A DNA stretch of 64,000 nucleotides from Corynebacterium aurimucosum (GTDB lineage: Bacteria > Actinomycetota > Actinomycetes > Mycobacteriales > Mycobacteriaceae): contig NZ_CP047048.1 in NCBI RefSeq assembly GCF_030408555.1, forward strand, positions 1,364,001-1,428,000. Direction: 5' to 3'. The notes beneath the pieces were generated by a model. That model was not told the origin of the DNA, did not search any database, and was given only the letters and a program-made list of their open reading frames with translations. Shown here one piece after another: positions 1 to 10,470 of the stretch. A program made the translations under genes and the position numbers. Within the stretch, counting starts at the first letter, position 1, and each line of letters starts with the position of its first letter.

Positions 1-358
1 AGACAGTTTTTCCGCGCCGCAAAACCGTGAGTTCGTCGGTGACATAGCTAGGTCGAATACGTTCGGCAGCGATCAAGCCCCACACAAAAATAATGGCCCA
101 CAGCGACAACACTAACGCCAGAATTCGTAGAACGCCCACAGGGAGTAGAAAGTGAACGGCCACCATTTCAACCACCAGCACCGCAGTGACGAAGCCGAGC
201 ATCTGTAGCCTGCCCGGAGGGTGGGGAAGTGCCACCGCTCCGGCGGGGACCAACGTCTGGCCCCGCATCCAGCGCCACAGATCGTGGTAGAGGCCCAATT
301 CATATTTGGCTAGGCGAAATCCAGGATGTTTCTCCACAAATCGCCAGATACTAGCCAC
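1..358 (-). CDS. Integral membrane protein, 3' part cut off by window edge
   Basis: This reading frame was found by hand. It starts at a GTG at 358 that overlaps the end of the MerR gene by 8 nt, and it stays open to base 1 (119 codons). The N-terminus (about residues 12-32) has the pattern KYELGLYHDLWRWMRG, then a short Pro-rich stretch, then two adjacent hydrophobic segments (about residues 52-72 and 76-95), followed by a basic cytoplasmic part. I recall similar short two-TM proteins of unknown function in actinobacteria. The overlap suggests translational coupling with the MerR gene upstream. The true C-terminus lies outside the window and no function can be given. Confidence 0.7.
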   Translation of the reverse strand, partial: MASIWRFVEKHPGFRLAKYELGLYHDLWRWMRGQTLVPAGAVALPHPPGRLQMLGFVTAVLVVEMVAVHFLLPVGVLRILALVLSLWAIIFVWGLIAAERIRPSYVTDELTVLRRGKTV

Positions 359-1040
359 CTGAGCCACCTACCAAAGCTTTGAGCGCTACACCTTGCGCAC
401 CAGTAGTCGGAGCATCAGCCACGGTCAGCGGAGCGTTACCAGGTCGCAAGGTGGGATAGATTCCTCGCATCAACCCGTGTTCCCCCAGGTAGCGCATCTT
501 CTCGATGATACGCGCGACCTCACAATCATGCGGAGACAGCGAGCCAAGCTCTCGCCACAACATTTCAGCCTCGCGGAGAGCTGCAAGGCAATGGTCGTCG
601 GCGAGGTTCTGTCGTAGCTGTTTCCAGGTGGCTGATGTAGCGACTCCGGTAAGTGCAATGAGATCCCAGGAATCCAGTTCGAGTTGAAGCATTGCCGGAT
701 CCTCGATGACCTGGCTGAGGGAGTCACGGATATCCTCTGGTGTCCCTTTGGGGGCTTGAGAAAGGGCACGCAAACGTTCTCGCTGCTGTTGCAGCCGAGC
801 AATGCGCTCATCCAGCATGTTAAACGAGCGCTCGACCGCATCAGGAGATGAGACATCAGCGACGGGAACGCCGGCGTCGATAAGCACACGCGCTCGCAGC
901 ACCGAAGCCAGGTCAGACACAGAATAGTCGCGATAGTTTCCGCTGGTGCGTGCGGGTTCAGGAACCGCGCCCGTTTCGTGCAAATGGCGCACGGAGCGCA
1001 CTGAGCAACCAGCGACCGCGGCGACGTCCGATATCTTCAT
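351..1040 (-). CDS. MerR-family transcriptional regulator
   Basis: The protein has 229 residues. The N-terminal winged helix-turn-helix is typical of MerR: MKISDVAAVAGCSVRSVRHLHE, then a wing with GNYRDYS (about residues 35-41). A leucine- and arginine-rich dimerisation helix follows (about 70-97). The C-terminal 130 residues have no metal-binding cysteine pattern, so a TipA- or drug-sensing type is more likely than a metal sensor; the ligand is unknown. A 21-bp inverted repeat lies 14 bp upstream of the start, which suggests autoregulation. A TAGCTT -10 box ends 6 nt before the ATG, so the mRNA is probably leaderless. The downstream membrane gene overlaps it and may be co-regulated. Confidence 0.85.
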   Translation of the reverse strand: MKISDVAAVAGCSVRSVRHLHETGAVPEPARTSGNYRDYSVSDLASVLRARVLIDAGVPVADVSSPDAVERSFNMLDERIARLQQQRERLRALSQAPKGTPEDIRDSLSQVIEDPAMLQLELDSWDLIALTGVATSATWKQLRQNLADDHCLAALREAEMLWRELGSLSPHDCEVARIIEKMRYLGEHGLMRGIYPTLRPGNAPLTVADAPTTGAQGVALKALVGGSGG

Positions 1041-1053
1041 AGGATAAAGCTAA

Positions 1054-1074
1054 ACCCTCACATTGTGTGAGGGT
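1054..1074. promoter_or_regulatory. Probable MerR operator (9-bp inverted repeat)
   Basis: ACCCTCACA and TGTGAGGGT form perfect 9-bp arms around a 3-bp spacer. On the minus strand the repeat sits between a CTCGACC -35-like element and a TAGCTT -10 box just before the MerR start. MerR-type activators bind palindromes in exactly this place. No T-run follows, so a terminator for the upstream gene is less likely. Confidence 0.6.
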
Positions 1075-1112
1075 CGAGTGCTCGGTGCGCATTGCTCCGT
1101 GTGGCGTTTGCC

Positions 1113-2477
1113 TTAGTTGCGGAAACCGTGTACCGGCGCCGGGATGAAGCCACCGCGGTTGATGAAGGTGGAGTTGCCCACGTCATTAACCGGGATGACC
1201 GGGGCGTAGCCCAGGAGGCCACCAAAGTTGACCTCGTCGCCAGCCTTGGTGCCTGGAGCAGGGATGACGCGCACGGCGGTTGTCTTATGGTTCATCACGC
1301 CAATGGCGGCTTCGTCCGCGATCATGCCGGCGATGGTCTCCGCAGAGGTATCGCCCGGAATGGCGATCATGTCCAAGCCCACAGAGCAGATCGAGGTCAT
1401 GGCCTCCAGCTTGTCGATGGAGATAGTGCCAGAGCGCACCGCATCGATCATGCCCTTGTCTTCAGAGACCGGGATGAAGGAACCGGACAGACCACCCACG
1501 CGGGAGCAGGCCATCATGCCGCCCTTCTTGACGGCGTCGTTAAGCAACGCGAGCGCTGCCGTGGTCCCGTGCGTGCCCACCTGATCCAGCCCCATGTGCT
1601 CCAGGATGTGTGCGACGGAGTCACCCAGTTCCGCGGTGGGAGCAAGCGAGAGGTCAATGATGCCAAAGGGGACACCGAGGCGCTGAGAAGCCATGGAACC
1701 CACGAGCTGGCCGGCGCGTGTTACCTTGAAGGCTGCCTTCTTGACTTCCTCGGCGACCTCATTGAGGGTGGCTCCCTCAAGGGAGCCGAGCGCGCGATCG
1801 ACGACACCGGGTCCGGATACGCCAACAGAAACCACGCAGTCCGGCTCCTCAATACCGTGGAAAGCGCCGGCCATGAAGGGGTTATCGCCCACGGAGTTGG
1901 AGAAGATCACGAGCTTGGCGCAACCGATAGCGCTGCGGTCCTTGGTCAGCTCGGCTGCTTCCTTGATGATGCGTCCCATCTGGGCCGCGGCATTCATGTT
2001 GATGCCGGCGCGGGAGGAGGCGATGTTGACCGAGGAGCAGACGAGGTTCGTTTCTGCGAGGGCCTCCGGGATGGAGCGGATCAGGGCCTTTTCAGCAGTG
2101 GTAGCGCCCTTTTCAACGAGCGCGGAGTAGCCGCCAACGAAGTCGACGCCTGTGGCGGCTGCTGCACGGTCGAGCGCGCGGGCGACGTCTACGGGGTTTC
2201 CTTCGACGCCGGCCACGATGAGCGCGATTGGGGTGACGGAGATGCGCTTGTTGACGATCGGGATGCCGAGCTCGGCCTCGATTCCCTCGCACACCTCAAC
2301 CAGCTGTGCGGCGCGGGTGGTCACGAGGTCGTAGACAGCCTCAGCGGTGGCTTCCATGGTGGAGCGCGTGCAGCCGAGCAGCGAAATGCCCATGGTGACG
2401 GTGCGGATATCGAGACGGTATTTCTCGATCATCTCGATGGTGTCGAGAATGCTGGCGGTATTGAAGCGGTTAAGCAT
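1113..2477 (-). CDS. UPF0210 (PFL/DUF711) family protein
   Basis: The protein has 454 residues, the usual length of the UPF0210 family. It contains glycine-rich conserved stretches such as [12 protein letters not shown] near the N-terminus and [15 protein letters not shown] in the middle. The family is related to the pyruvate formate-lyase fold, but its biochemical function has not been established. It follows the ACT-domain gene by 15 bp on the same strand. This UPF0237/UPF0210 pairing is common in bacteria, so the two products probably work together, with the ACT protein possibly acting as an amino-acid sensor. That role is an inference. Confidence 0.88.
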   Translation of the reverse strand: MLNRFNTASILDTIEMIEKYRLDIRTVTMGISLLGCTRSTMEATAEAVYDLVTTRAAQLVEVCEGIEAELGIPIVNKRISVTPIALIVAGVEGNPVDVARALDRAAAATGVDFVGGYSALVEKGATTAEKALIRSIPEALAETNLVCSSVNIASSRAGINMNAAAQMGRIIKEAAELTKDRSAIGCAKLVIFSNSVGDNPFMAGAFHGIEEPDCVVSVGVSGPGVVDRALGSLEGATLNEVAEEVKKAAFKVTRAGQLVGSMASQRLGVPFGIIDLSLAPTAELGDSVAHILEHMGLDQVGTHGTTAALALLNDAVKKGGMMACSRVGGLSGSFIPVSEDKGMIDAVRSGTISIDKLEAMTSICSVGLDMIAIPGDTSAETIAGMIADEAAIGVMNHKTTAVRVIPAPGTKAGDEVNFGGLLGYAPVIPVNDVGNSTFINRGGFIPAPVHGFRN

Positions 2478-2492
2478 GACTGGTTATCGCCC

Positions 2493-2762
2493 CTAAATCT
2501 CGTTCATTGCGGTGAACAGCGCTTCCGACTGCACGCGAATGGATTGTTTGATGGACTCACCGACGGTGTTCATCCGCTCCTGGAGCTGCTGGATGCTGAC
2601 CTCGTTCTCATCGAATTCGACGCGCAAGATCATGGTGAAGTACTCAGACATGAGGGTCTGGGAGACATCTACGATATTGACGTTAAGCTCTGCGAGGGCG
2701 GTGGACACGGCGGAGATAATGCCGGTGTTATCGACACCGGTAACAGTCATGATGGCGATCAT
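2493..2762 (-). CDS. ACT domain-containing protein, UPF0237 family
   Basis: An 89-residue protein made of one ACT domain: TVTGVDNTGIISAVSTAL at the N-terminus is the usual beta-alpha ligand-binding start, and there is a second beta-alpha unit with DVSQTLMSEYF. ACT domains bind amino acids or similar small molecules. The gene is the first of a two-gene operon with the UPF0210 gene, and its length is normal for UPF0237. It points away from the NAD(P)-binding gene at 2842. Confidence 0.87.
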   Translation of the reverse strand: MIAIMTVTGVDNTGIISAVSTALAELNVNIVDVSQTLMSEYFTMILRVEFDENEVSIQQLQERMNTVGESIKQSIRVQSEALFTAMNEI

Positions 2763-2841
2763 GACTAGATTGTAGCCTGTAGGTTTTTCCAGCTGTCCTG
2801 GGGTCCTGCAGAGATATCAGACAGCGCGTACGGTGGCGCTC

Positions 2842-3531
2842 ATGACTGATACGACAACAACTGCACGCAAGAAGGTTCTGTACATCGGCGGCCATGGCAA
2901 GGTTGGGCTTTTAGCGGCGCCCAAGCTTGTCGACGCCAATCTTACCGTCCATTCCCTTATCCGTAACCCCGACCAGGTCGCTGATGTTGAAGCCCTCGGC
3001 GCCACTGCAGTGGTGCGCGATCTCACCGAGCTTTCTGTTGAAGACTGGGTAGAGCTTTTGGCTGACTATGACGTCGTCGTGTGGGGTGCCGGAAACGGTG
3101 GCCGCGCTGGCGCTGACGTAACCTGGGCGGTGGACCGCGATGCCGCGCTCGCATCGATTGCGGGTCTGGAGAAGCTAGCTGCTGACGGTAAGAACACTCC
3201 GGCCTACATCATGATTTCCTACATGGGTGCCACGACCAATACCACCGATCCCGCGGACGAGAAGTGGTATGCCTACGTGGAGTCCAAGAAGGCAGTAGAT
3301 AATAAGCTGAATTCGACCGATCTCAATTACCTTATTCTGGGTCCCGCGGCACTCACGGAAGAGCCTTCTCATGGCATCACCGTGCTCGATAGCGATGCTG
3401 AGCGCACGAGCGATATGACGACTTCCCGGGAGCTTGTGGCCGAGGTTGTCGCTGAGGTGGCTCGCCGCGATAGCTTCCCGGCCTCGCCTCTGGAATTCAT
3501 CGATGGTGAAGGCAGCGTTAAGGACATCTAG
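2842..3531 (+). CDS. NAD(P)-binding SDR-type oxidoreductase (atypical)
   Basis: The protein has 229 residues. It opens with a Rossmann motif, VLYIGGHGKVGLLAAPKL (GxxGxxG), and continues with LIRNPDQVADVEALGA, typical of the atypical SDR group with an NmrA/YwnB-like fold. A YxxxK-like pair is seen around YVESKKAVD. The substrate is unknown. I chose the ATG at 2842 over the in-frame GTG at 2833 because a TACGGT box ends exactly 7 nt upstream, which fits a leaderless mRNA. The stop codon shares CTAG with the stop of the convergent gene at 3528. Confidence 0.8.
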   Translation: MTDTTTTARKKVLYIGGHGKVGLLAAPKLVDANLTVHSLIRNPDQVADVEALGATAVVRDLTELSVEDWVELLADYDVVVWGAGNGGRAGADVTWAVDRDAALASIAGLEKLAADGKNTPAYIMISYMGATTNTTDPADEKWYAYVESKKAVDNKLNSTDLNYLILGPAALTEEPSHGITVLDSDAERTSDMTTSRELVAEVVAEVARRDSFPASPLEFIDGEGSVKDI

Positions 3532-4274
3532 GAAGCAGAGGATGCGGCGGCGTTAAGCCCGGCTATTACTTGCTCGCGGCTGAGTCCATGACGCAGGCTT
3601 GCAACGCGTAGTGGCTTTGTGGATAAGTGAGCGGCAATGTACCACCCCGTGGTGCGCTCAAAGATGGCCTTGCTTTGAAAACGCACCACGCCGATGCCCT
3701 GTTCGCGGAAGGCACGTGGAGAAGTGAGAGACGCAAACTCATCGCTGATGATGTCGTGAATAGTGCCATCGGGAAGGAAAAGGCGCACTTTCGCTTTGTA
3801 ATAGTACTGGGTGGGTTCATATTCTGGGACGTATTGGCCGGTCTGCCAGATCTCGCTGAGCAATGCGGGATAATACTCTATCCATCCATTTTCTGCGGCG
3901 GTACGTATCCGGCGCGCACCCCATGTCGAGCTGCGTATTGACCAAAGATTTCTAGCTGCTGTAACCACGAACAAGACAGCGAAGAATGCCGCGGCCAATC
4001 CCTGCCATCCGGAGCTGAAGGACAGATCTTCAAAAATAAGGATTGGAACCGCCATGGCGCAGAGTATTACTGCCACCACAATGCGCGTGCGAAGTTCTTT
4101 AGTTTCAAGCGTTTTCCCGCCAAGAAGTGGACCTGCTGTTGCGATTGCACACGTGATGGCGCTAGTTGCTGGCGAGGGGTTGGGAGAAGAAACTGACCGA
4201 TGACTTTGAAGAATCAGCCTTTCATTGTATTCATGGTCGGGAAAGTCAAAAGGGGCTATGTAGTGTTGAGGCAT
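3528..4274 (-). CDS. Membrane protein, first of three tandem paralogues
   Basis: The protein has 248 residues. It has a hydrophilic N-terminus, two hydrophobic segments (about residues 65-82 and 90-110) and a C-terminal soluble domain. The soluble domain carries motifs shared with the next two genes: NGWIEYYPAL, a YYYKAKV strand, LPDGT, TTGWYIAAH and a final LRHGLSREQV. It is the most divergent copy. A good ribosome binding site (AGGAG) lies about 8 nt before the ATG. I do not recognise the family. The three genes run in one direction, which suggests a surface or membrane complex, but no function can be read from the sequence. Confidence 0.75.
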   Translation of the reverse strand: MPQHYIAPFDFPDHEYNERLILQSHRSVSSPNPSPATSAITCAIATAGPLLGGKTLETKELRTRIVVAVILCAMAVPILIFEDLSFSSGWQGLAAAFFAVLFVVTAARNLWSIRSSTWGARRIRTAAENGWIEYYPALLSEIWQTGQYVPEYEPTQYYYKAKVRLFLPDGTIHDIISDEFASLTSPRAFREQGIGVVRFQSKAIFERTTGWYIAAHLSTKPLRVASLRHGLSREQVIAGLNAAASSAS

Positions 4275-4324
4275 TCTTATCGGCTCCTAGAAGGCGGCCA
4301 GTCTAGACTGTAAATCCTTGAGCA

Positions 4325-5107
4325 TTAACCTTTTATCCAGTTTTGCTCGGCAAAAGACAGCGCCGCCTCGATGTTCTTCTTGCGCAGACCATGCTGGAGT
4401 TCTAGTCGCGGATTATCCGAGTCGGCGCGGTATCCCACCACACTCCAGCCGTTATTGTGGTTGAAGTCGACGGTGGCGACGAGGGGACCGTCGGCGAGCA
4501 ACCGGCCACGCAGCTTCAGCCAGTTCGGATTCGGAGCAATGAACTCCGCTGTCCGGCTCTTTGTCAATGAGCCGTCCGGCTGCAAAATCAGTATCGGGGC
4601 GGTGTAGTAGTAATCGGTGGTGTCGTTGTAATCGACGCGACGCTTATAAACCAGCTCACCGATCAATGCGGGGCGGTACTCAATCCATCCATTCGCCCAC
4701 GCAGTGCACAGCCGCGTCGTGGATCCCCAGCGCCCTCGCATGACCATAACTCCGATAAGGATGAATACCAGTGCGGTGAGCGCGATGATAATGCTGGCTA
4801 TCGGTATCCCGCCGATGGTTCCATCTGCGCCGGGAAAAAGGACGAAGAGGAAAAGCGCATGCGTCACTGAGAAGAACAGGGACATAACTCCCATGGAGAT
4901 GACAATGAATCCAGCGATGGTCATGCCGAGATTCGTTTGGCCGATCGGTGACCCGACGCTATCGATAGCTTCGCGTATGCCGCTGCGATCTACGTTGGGG
5001 TTGGGCTGCTGATCGTGCTCCTTTAGCTCCTTAGGCGCGAGGGAGCCGGCGCTGGCTGCATCAAATTTCAGCGGTGACCGAGGCAATTGAATAGAAGATT
5101 GCGTCAT
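4325..5107 (-). CDS. Membrane protein, second of three tandem paralogues
   Basis: The protein has 260 residues. Its N-terminal cytoplasmic segment has the motif LAPKELKEHDQQPNPNVDRSG (about residues 23-43), shared with the third copy. Two membrane spans follow (about 62-90 and 103-122), then a C-terminal domain with NGWIEYRPALIGELVYKRR, QPDGS, NPNWLKLRG and NNGWSVVGYR. It closely resembles the gene at 5214. A TACACT box ends 7 nt before the ATG, so it probably has its own leaderless transcript. Family and function are unknown to me. Confidence 0.78.
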   Translation of the reverse strand: MTQSSIQLPRSPLKFDAASAGSLAPKELKEHDQQPNPNVDRSGIREAIDSVGSPIGQTNLGMTIAGFIVISMGVMSLFFSVTHALFLFVLFPGADGTIGGIPIASIIIALTALVFILIGVMVMRGRWGSTTRLCTAWANGWIEYRPALIGELVYKRRVDYNDTTDYYYTAPILILQPDGSLTKSRTAEFIAPNPNWLKLRGRLLADGPLVATVDFNHNNGWSVVGYRADSDNPRLELQHGLRKKNIEAALSFAEQNWIKG

Positions 5108-5213
5108 GGATCACAGTGTAAAGGGCTTGGAGCCGCCTTTCTCGTCGCTTCAACACCCAACGGGGAGCAGGACCCGTGTGGAGCGGCGGGCCGACCCCAA
5201 TGAAAGAGCGGCC

Positions 5214-6005
5214 TTAGCGCACCCAGCGCTGTTCGGCGAAGGAGAGAATGGCTTCTACCTGGCGCCCGGTGAGGCCACACGAAAGTTCTGCTTCTGAACT
5301 CGTCCCGTCGGTACGGTAAGCAGCGACGGTCCATCCATTGTTATTCGTGGAGTCCACGGTTGCTAAGCGGGATCCTTCGGCAATAGCAGTGCCCCGCGAT
5401 CTCAGCCAGTTCGGATTGCCAGCGCGGAACTCACCGGACATGGCTCTAGCTAGTGTGCCGTCTGGCTGGAGGAGCAGAAGGGGCGCCGAGTAATAAAAAT
5501 AGGTTCGTTCACGGTCGTCGGGGCCTACGGTTTTGCTGCGTAGGTACACCAACTTACCGATGAGAGCAGGACGGTATTCTACCCAGCCGTTGCGCCATGC
5601 AGTGCGCAGACGCCGAGAACGACTGACTTTCATGGCCACGCGTCGCAAGCCAATCCCCACGATGATCAGGATGATCAGTAAAGGGAAGACGGGAATGAAA
5701 GAGATGCGCCGAAACTGTGAAATGACATGTCGCGCTGAGCCGAGGAAATCGTAAATAAAAGTGAACGCCATGCCGCATACGAAGAGCACCACGATAGTGA
5801 TAAAAATCCAGGTAGCCACGTCGCCAGACTTCAGGCGCCCAGGCAGCGGACCAGCCTCCTCGATGACCTCGCGGAGCCCTGAATTATCTATTCGCGCGCT
5901 CGGCTGAGCATCGTGGGCGCGCTGTTCTTTCGGAGCAAGCCGGGGTGTGGCGTTTAGACTAATTCCACACTGCGTCCGCGGAAGCTGTAGGGGAGTATGG
6001 TGCAT
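5214..6005 (-). CDS. Membrane protein, third of three tandem paralogues
   Basis: The protein has 263 residues from the ATG at 6005. I chose this start because a TACACT box ends 7 nt upstream, exactly as in the neighbouring copy, and because the N-terminus then aligns (MHHTPLQLPRT against MTQSSIQLPRS). It shares LAPKEQRAHDAQPSARIDNSG, two membrane spans (about 63-85 and 98-115), NGWVEYRPALIGKLVY, QPDGT, NPNWLRSRG and NNGWTVAAYR with the second copy. The matching promoters as well as proteins point to a recent tandem duplication. Function is unknown. Confidence 0.78.
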   Translation of the reverse strand: MHHTPLQLPRTQCGISLNATPRLAPKEQRAHDAQPSARIDNSGLREVIEEAGPLPGRLKSGDVATWIFITIVVLFVCGMAFTFIYDFLGSARHVISQFRRISFIPVFPLLIILIIVGIGLRRVAMKVSRSRRLRTAWRNGWVEYRPALIGKLVYLRSKTVGPDDRERTYFYYSAPLLLLQPDGTLARAMSGEFRAGNPNWLRSRGTAIAEGSRLATVDSTNNNGWTVAAYRTDGTSSEAELSCGLTGRQVEAILSFAEQRWVR

Positions 6006-6053
6006 ACGCCATAGTGTAGCGTCAATCACACTCCGCCACTGAGCGTTAATCGC

Positions 6054-6626
6054 TTAGTGCTCGGCGCGGGAGCCGCGAATCGATTGTTCTACCAAACTCA
6101 ACACCTGGTCTAGGTTCTTGGTGTCTCCCAGCGCGAGGCGGTTGATGAAGCCGTCCATGAAAGTCTCTAGGTACGTCACGAGGGTATCGATGGAGACGTC
6201 ATCGCGCAGGCGACCTTTTTCGGCGTTGGATTCCAAGCGAGCGCGTACCGCCTTATCCAGAACTTCTTGCTCTTCGTGCCACCGAGCGGCGAAAGACGGA
6301 TCGGTGCGCAGCATCGAGGTAACGGCCAGGCGAGTGGCCAACCAGTCGTGGCGCTCAGGGTGGCGCAGCATCTCGCTCATAACCTCAACCAGACCGTTAT
6401 TTGCCACAACCTCGGCCTCGCGGGCCGCGTCTTCCCGGGCCAGGGCCAAAAAGAGAGACTCTTTATCGCCGAAGTGGTGAAAGATAGCCCCACGCGATTT
6501 GCCCGTGGCTTCTTCAAGGCGGCGGACTGTAGCACCGTCATAGCCGTGCTCCGCAAAGCATTTTCGTGCCCCAACCAGGATGTCGTTGCGGCGGCGATGA
6601 AGTTCGGAGTCGCTCATAATCGGCAT
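6054..6626 (-). CDS. acnR: TetR-family repressor of aconitase, AcnR
   Basis: The protein has 190 residues. The N-terminal TetR helix-turn-helix reads GARKCFAEHGYDGATVRRLE followed by GKSRGAIFHHFGDKESLF, very close to AcnR of C. glutamicum as I recall it. The C-terminal ligand domain is all-helical. The gene lies directly downstream of acn on the same strand, as in other corynebacteria, where AcnR represses acn. I chose the ATG at 6626 because AAGGAG lies upstream at an acceptable distance; the ATG at 6617 is an alternative. Its presumed operator is at 9787-9802 in the acn promoter. Confidence 0.92.
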   Translation of the reverse strand: MPIMSDSELHRRRNDILVGARKCFAEHGYDGATVRRLEEATGKSRGAIFHHFGDKESLFLALAREDAAREAEVVANNGLVEVMSEMLRHPERHDWLATRLAVTSMLRTDPSFAARWHEEQEVLDKAVRARLESNAEKGRLRDDVSIDTLVTYLETFMDGFINRLALGDTKNLDQVLSLVEQSIRGSRAEH

Positions 6627-6699
6627 GGCTGGAATCTCGCTCCTTATAGCACGGCGGGGGATAATCAGGTGATGAAAATACGTAAAGGTTAGGAAATAG

Positions 6700-6739
6700 A
6701 AAAGGCCAGCCAGCACTCGTTGTTGCTAGCTGGCCTTTT
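6700..6739 (-). terminator. Hairpin terminator between acn and acnR
   Basis: AAAAGGCCAGC (6700-6710) pairs with GCTGGCCTTTT (6729-6739) around an 18-nt loop. The arms end in A- and T-runs, so the hairpin could work in both directions. It would reduce read-through from acn into acnR. Confidence 0.7.
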
Positions 6740-6796
6740 GCCTAGTTATGCGGGGCTATCCGTAGTCGGCGTCCCCGCATGCGGGACAAGGCTGGT

Positions 6797-9613
<2,817 letters not shown>

Positions 9614-9779
9614 AAGGAGCTCCATTCCTTGCTTTTGCTTGTGGGTTATCGAACACTGGTCGAAGGTTCATCGAATTTGCCGTCATGCCCTAGCAGCCAA
9701 CTGGAGCCAGGAATTTCGACAGTCTCAGAACGCTAATGTTCCGTATCTATTGTAGATGTAAGAACCCTCGGTTGACACC

Positions 9780-9804
9780 AGCATAACAGTACGAGCGTTC
9801 TGTT
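9780..9804 (-). promoter_or_regulatory. acn promoter with AcnR operator
   Basis: The 16-bp palindrome CAGTACGAGCGTTCTG (9787-9802) fits the published AcnR site CAGNAC-N4-GTNCTG. On the minus strand it is followed at once by TATGCT (9785-9780), a good -10 box, so bound AcnR would cover the promoter between -35 and -10, as described for C. glutamicum. A second -10-like TACAAT occurs nearer the gene (about 9753-9758). Confidence 0.75.
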
Positions 9805-9985
9805 TCCTACATTTCGGGGGTAGCGGCGAGTCGCCCACGTCAACCGCACTGCACGGTTTAGGCTCAGTCGGGAGCAGCAGGGGGGAAACGCCCCCCGCCA
9901 AAGAAATGAGCGTGACGAGCCGTGACGCCAAGCACAGCGATCAAGGTCCCAATGTTCATTGAGGCTAGAGATTAAGGAGAGGCGA

Positions 9986-10462
9986 ATGATTCCTGCGGGA
10001 GTAGACGTAGATGACATCGCCGATCAGCTCTCGGCCGATGGCGTGGCATTCTCCAATCCAGAACTAGCGCTTGACGACGACCTCCAGACCCACATCGCAG
10101 AATCCCTCCAACCCAACCACGGCATTGCTGTCGTTGATGTTTTTCCGGAGAAAATTCCAGATCTCCGCGATCTGGCCACAACCCTTCAAGAGCAAACGGG
10201 ACTTGACACAGTAATTCTCCAGGCACCCATGCGGGTGTCCGCGGTCAGTAATTCTTATGACCGGGCAGCCCTAGAGGCGGCCGAAGATTCGCTTCCCACC
10301 GGACTCGATCAGGTAACCCTGCTTAATGATTTTTATGCCGTTGCAGATCAGTTCTCCGTGCCGTGGTTGTTGATTTTTGCGGTCGCGTTCACCGTTGCGG
10401 CGGTCGCTGGATGGGCGAGTTTCCGGGCAGCCGCCACGGAGGTTGAACCAGCCGATCACTAG
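9986..10462 (+). CDS. DUF6676-like membrane-anchored protein (Rv1476 type)
   Basis: The protein has 158 residues from the ATG at 9986, which has a clear AAGGAGAGG ribosome binding site; the upstream ATG at 9959 lacks one. The soluble N-terminal domain has conserved GIAVVDVFPE and TGLDTVILQAP strands, and a single C-terminal membrane span lies at about residues 124-143. It resembles Rv1476, which sits between acn and ripA in M. tuberculosis, and the same order holds here apart from the inserted IS. A role in cell-wall hydrolase control is sometimes suggested by that context; the sequence itself shows none. The stop codon lies inside the IS target duplication. Confidence 0.8.
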   Translation: MIPAGVDVDDIADQLSADGVAFSNPELALDDDLQTHIAESLQPNHGIAVVDVFPEKIPDLRDLATTLQEQTGLDTVILQAPMRVSAVSNSYDRAALEAAEDSLPTGLDQVTLLNDFYAVADQFSVPWLLIFAVAFTVAAVAGWASFRAAATEVEPADH

Positions 10463-10470
10463 GCGAGAAG
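10456..10470 (+). repeat. Left copy of 15-bp IS target duplication
   Basis: TCACTAGGCGAGAAG is repeated exactly at 12116-12130 on the other side of the element. It contains the stop codon of the preceding gene, so the insertion left that protein intact. Long duplications occur in the IS481 family. Confidence 0.88.

Noticed and set aside
1092..2768. 558-codon open frame on the plus strand
   Set aside because: It lies fully antisense to the UPF0210 and ACT genes; its His/Asp/Gly-rich translation is the usual mirror of high-GC codon use.
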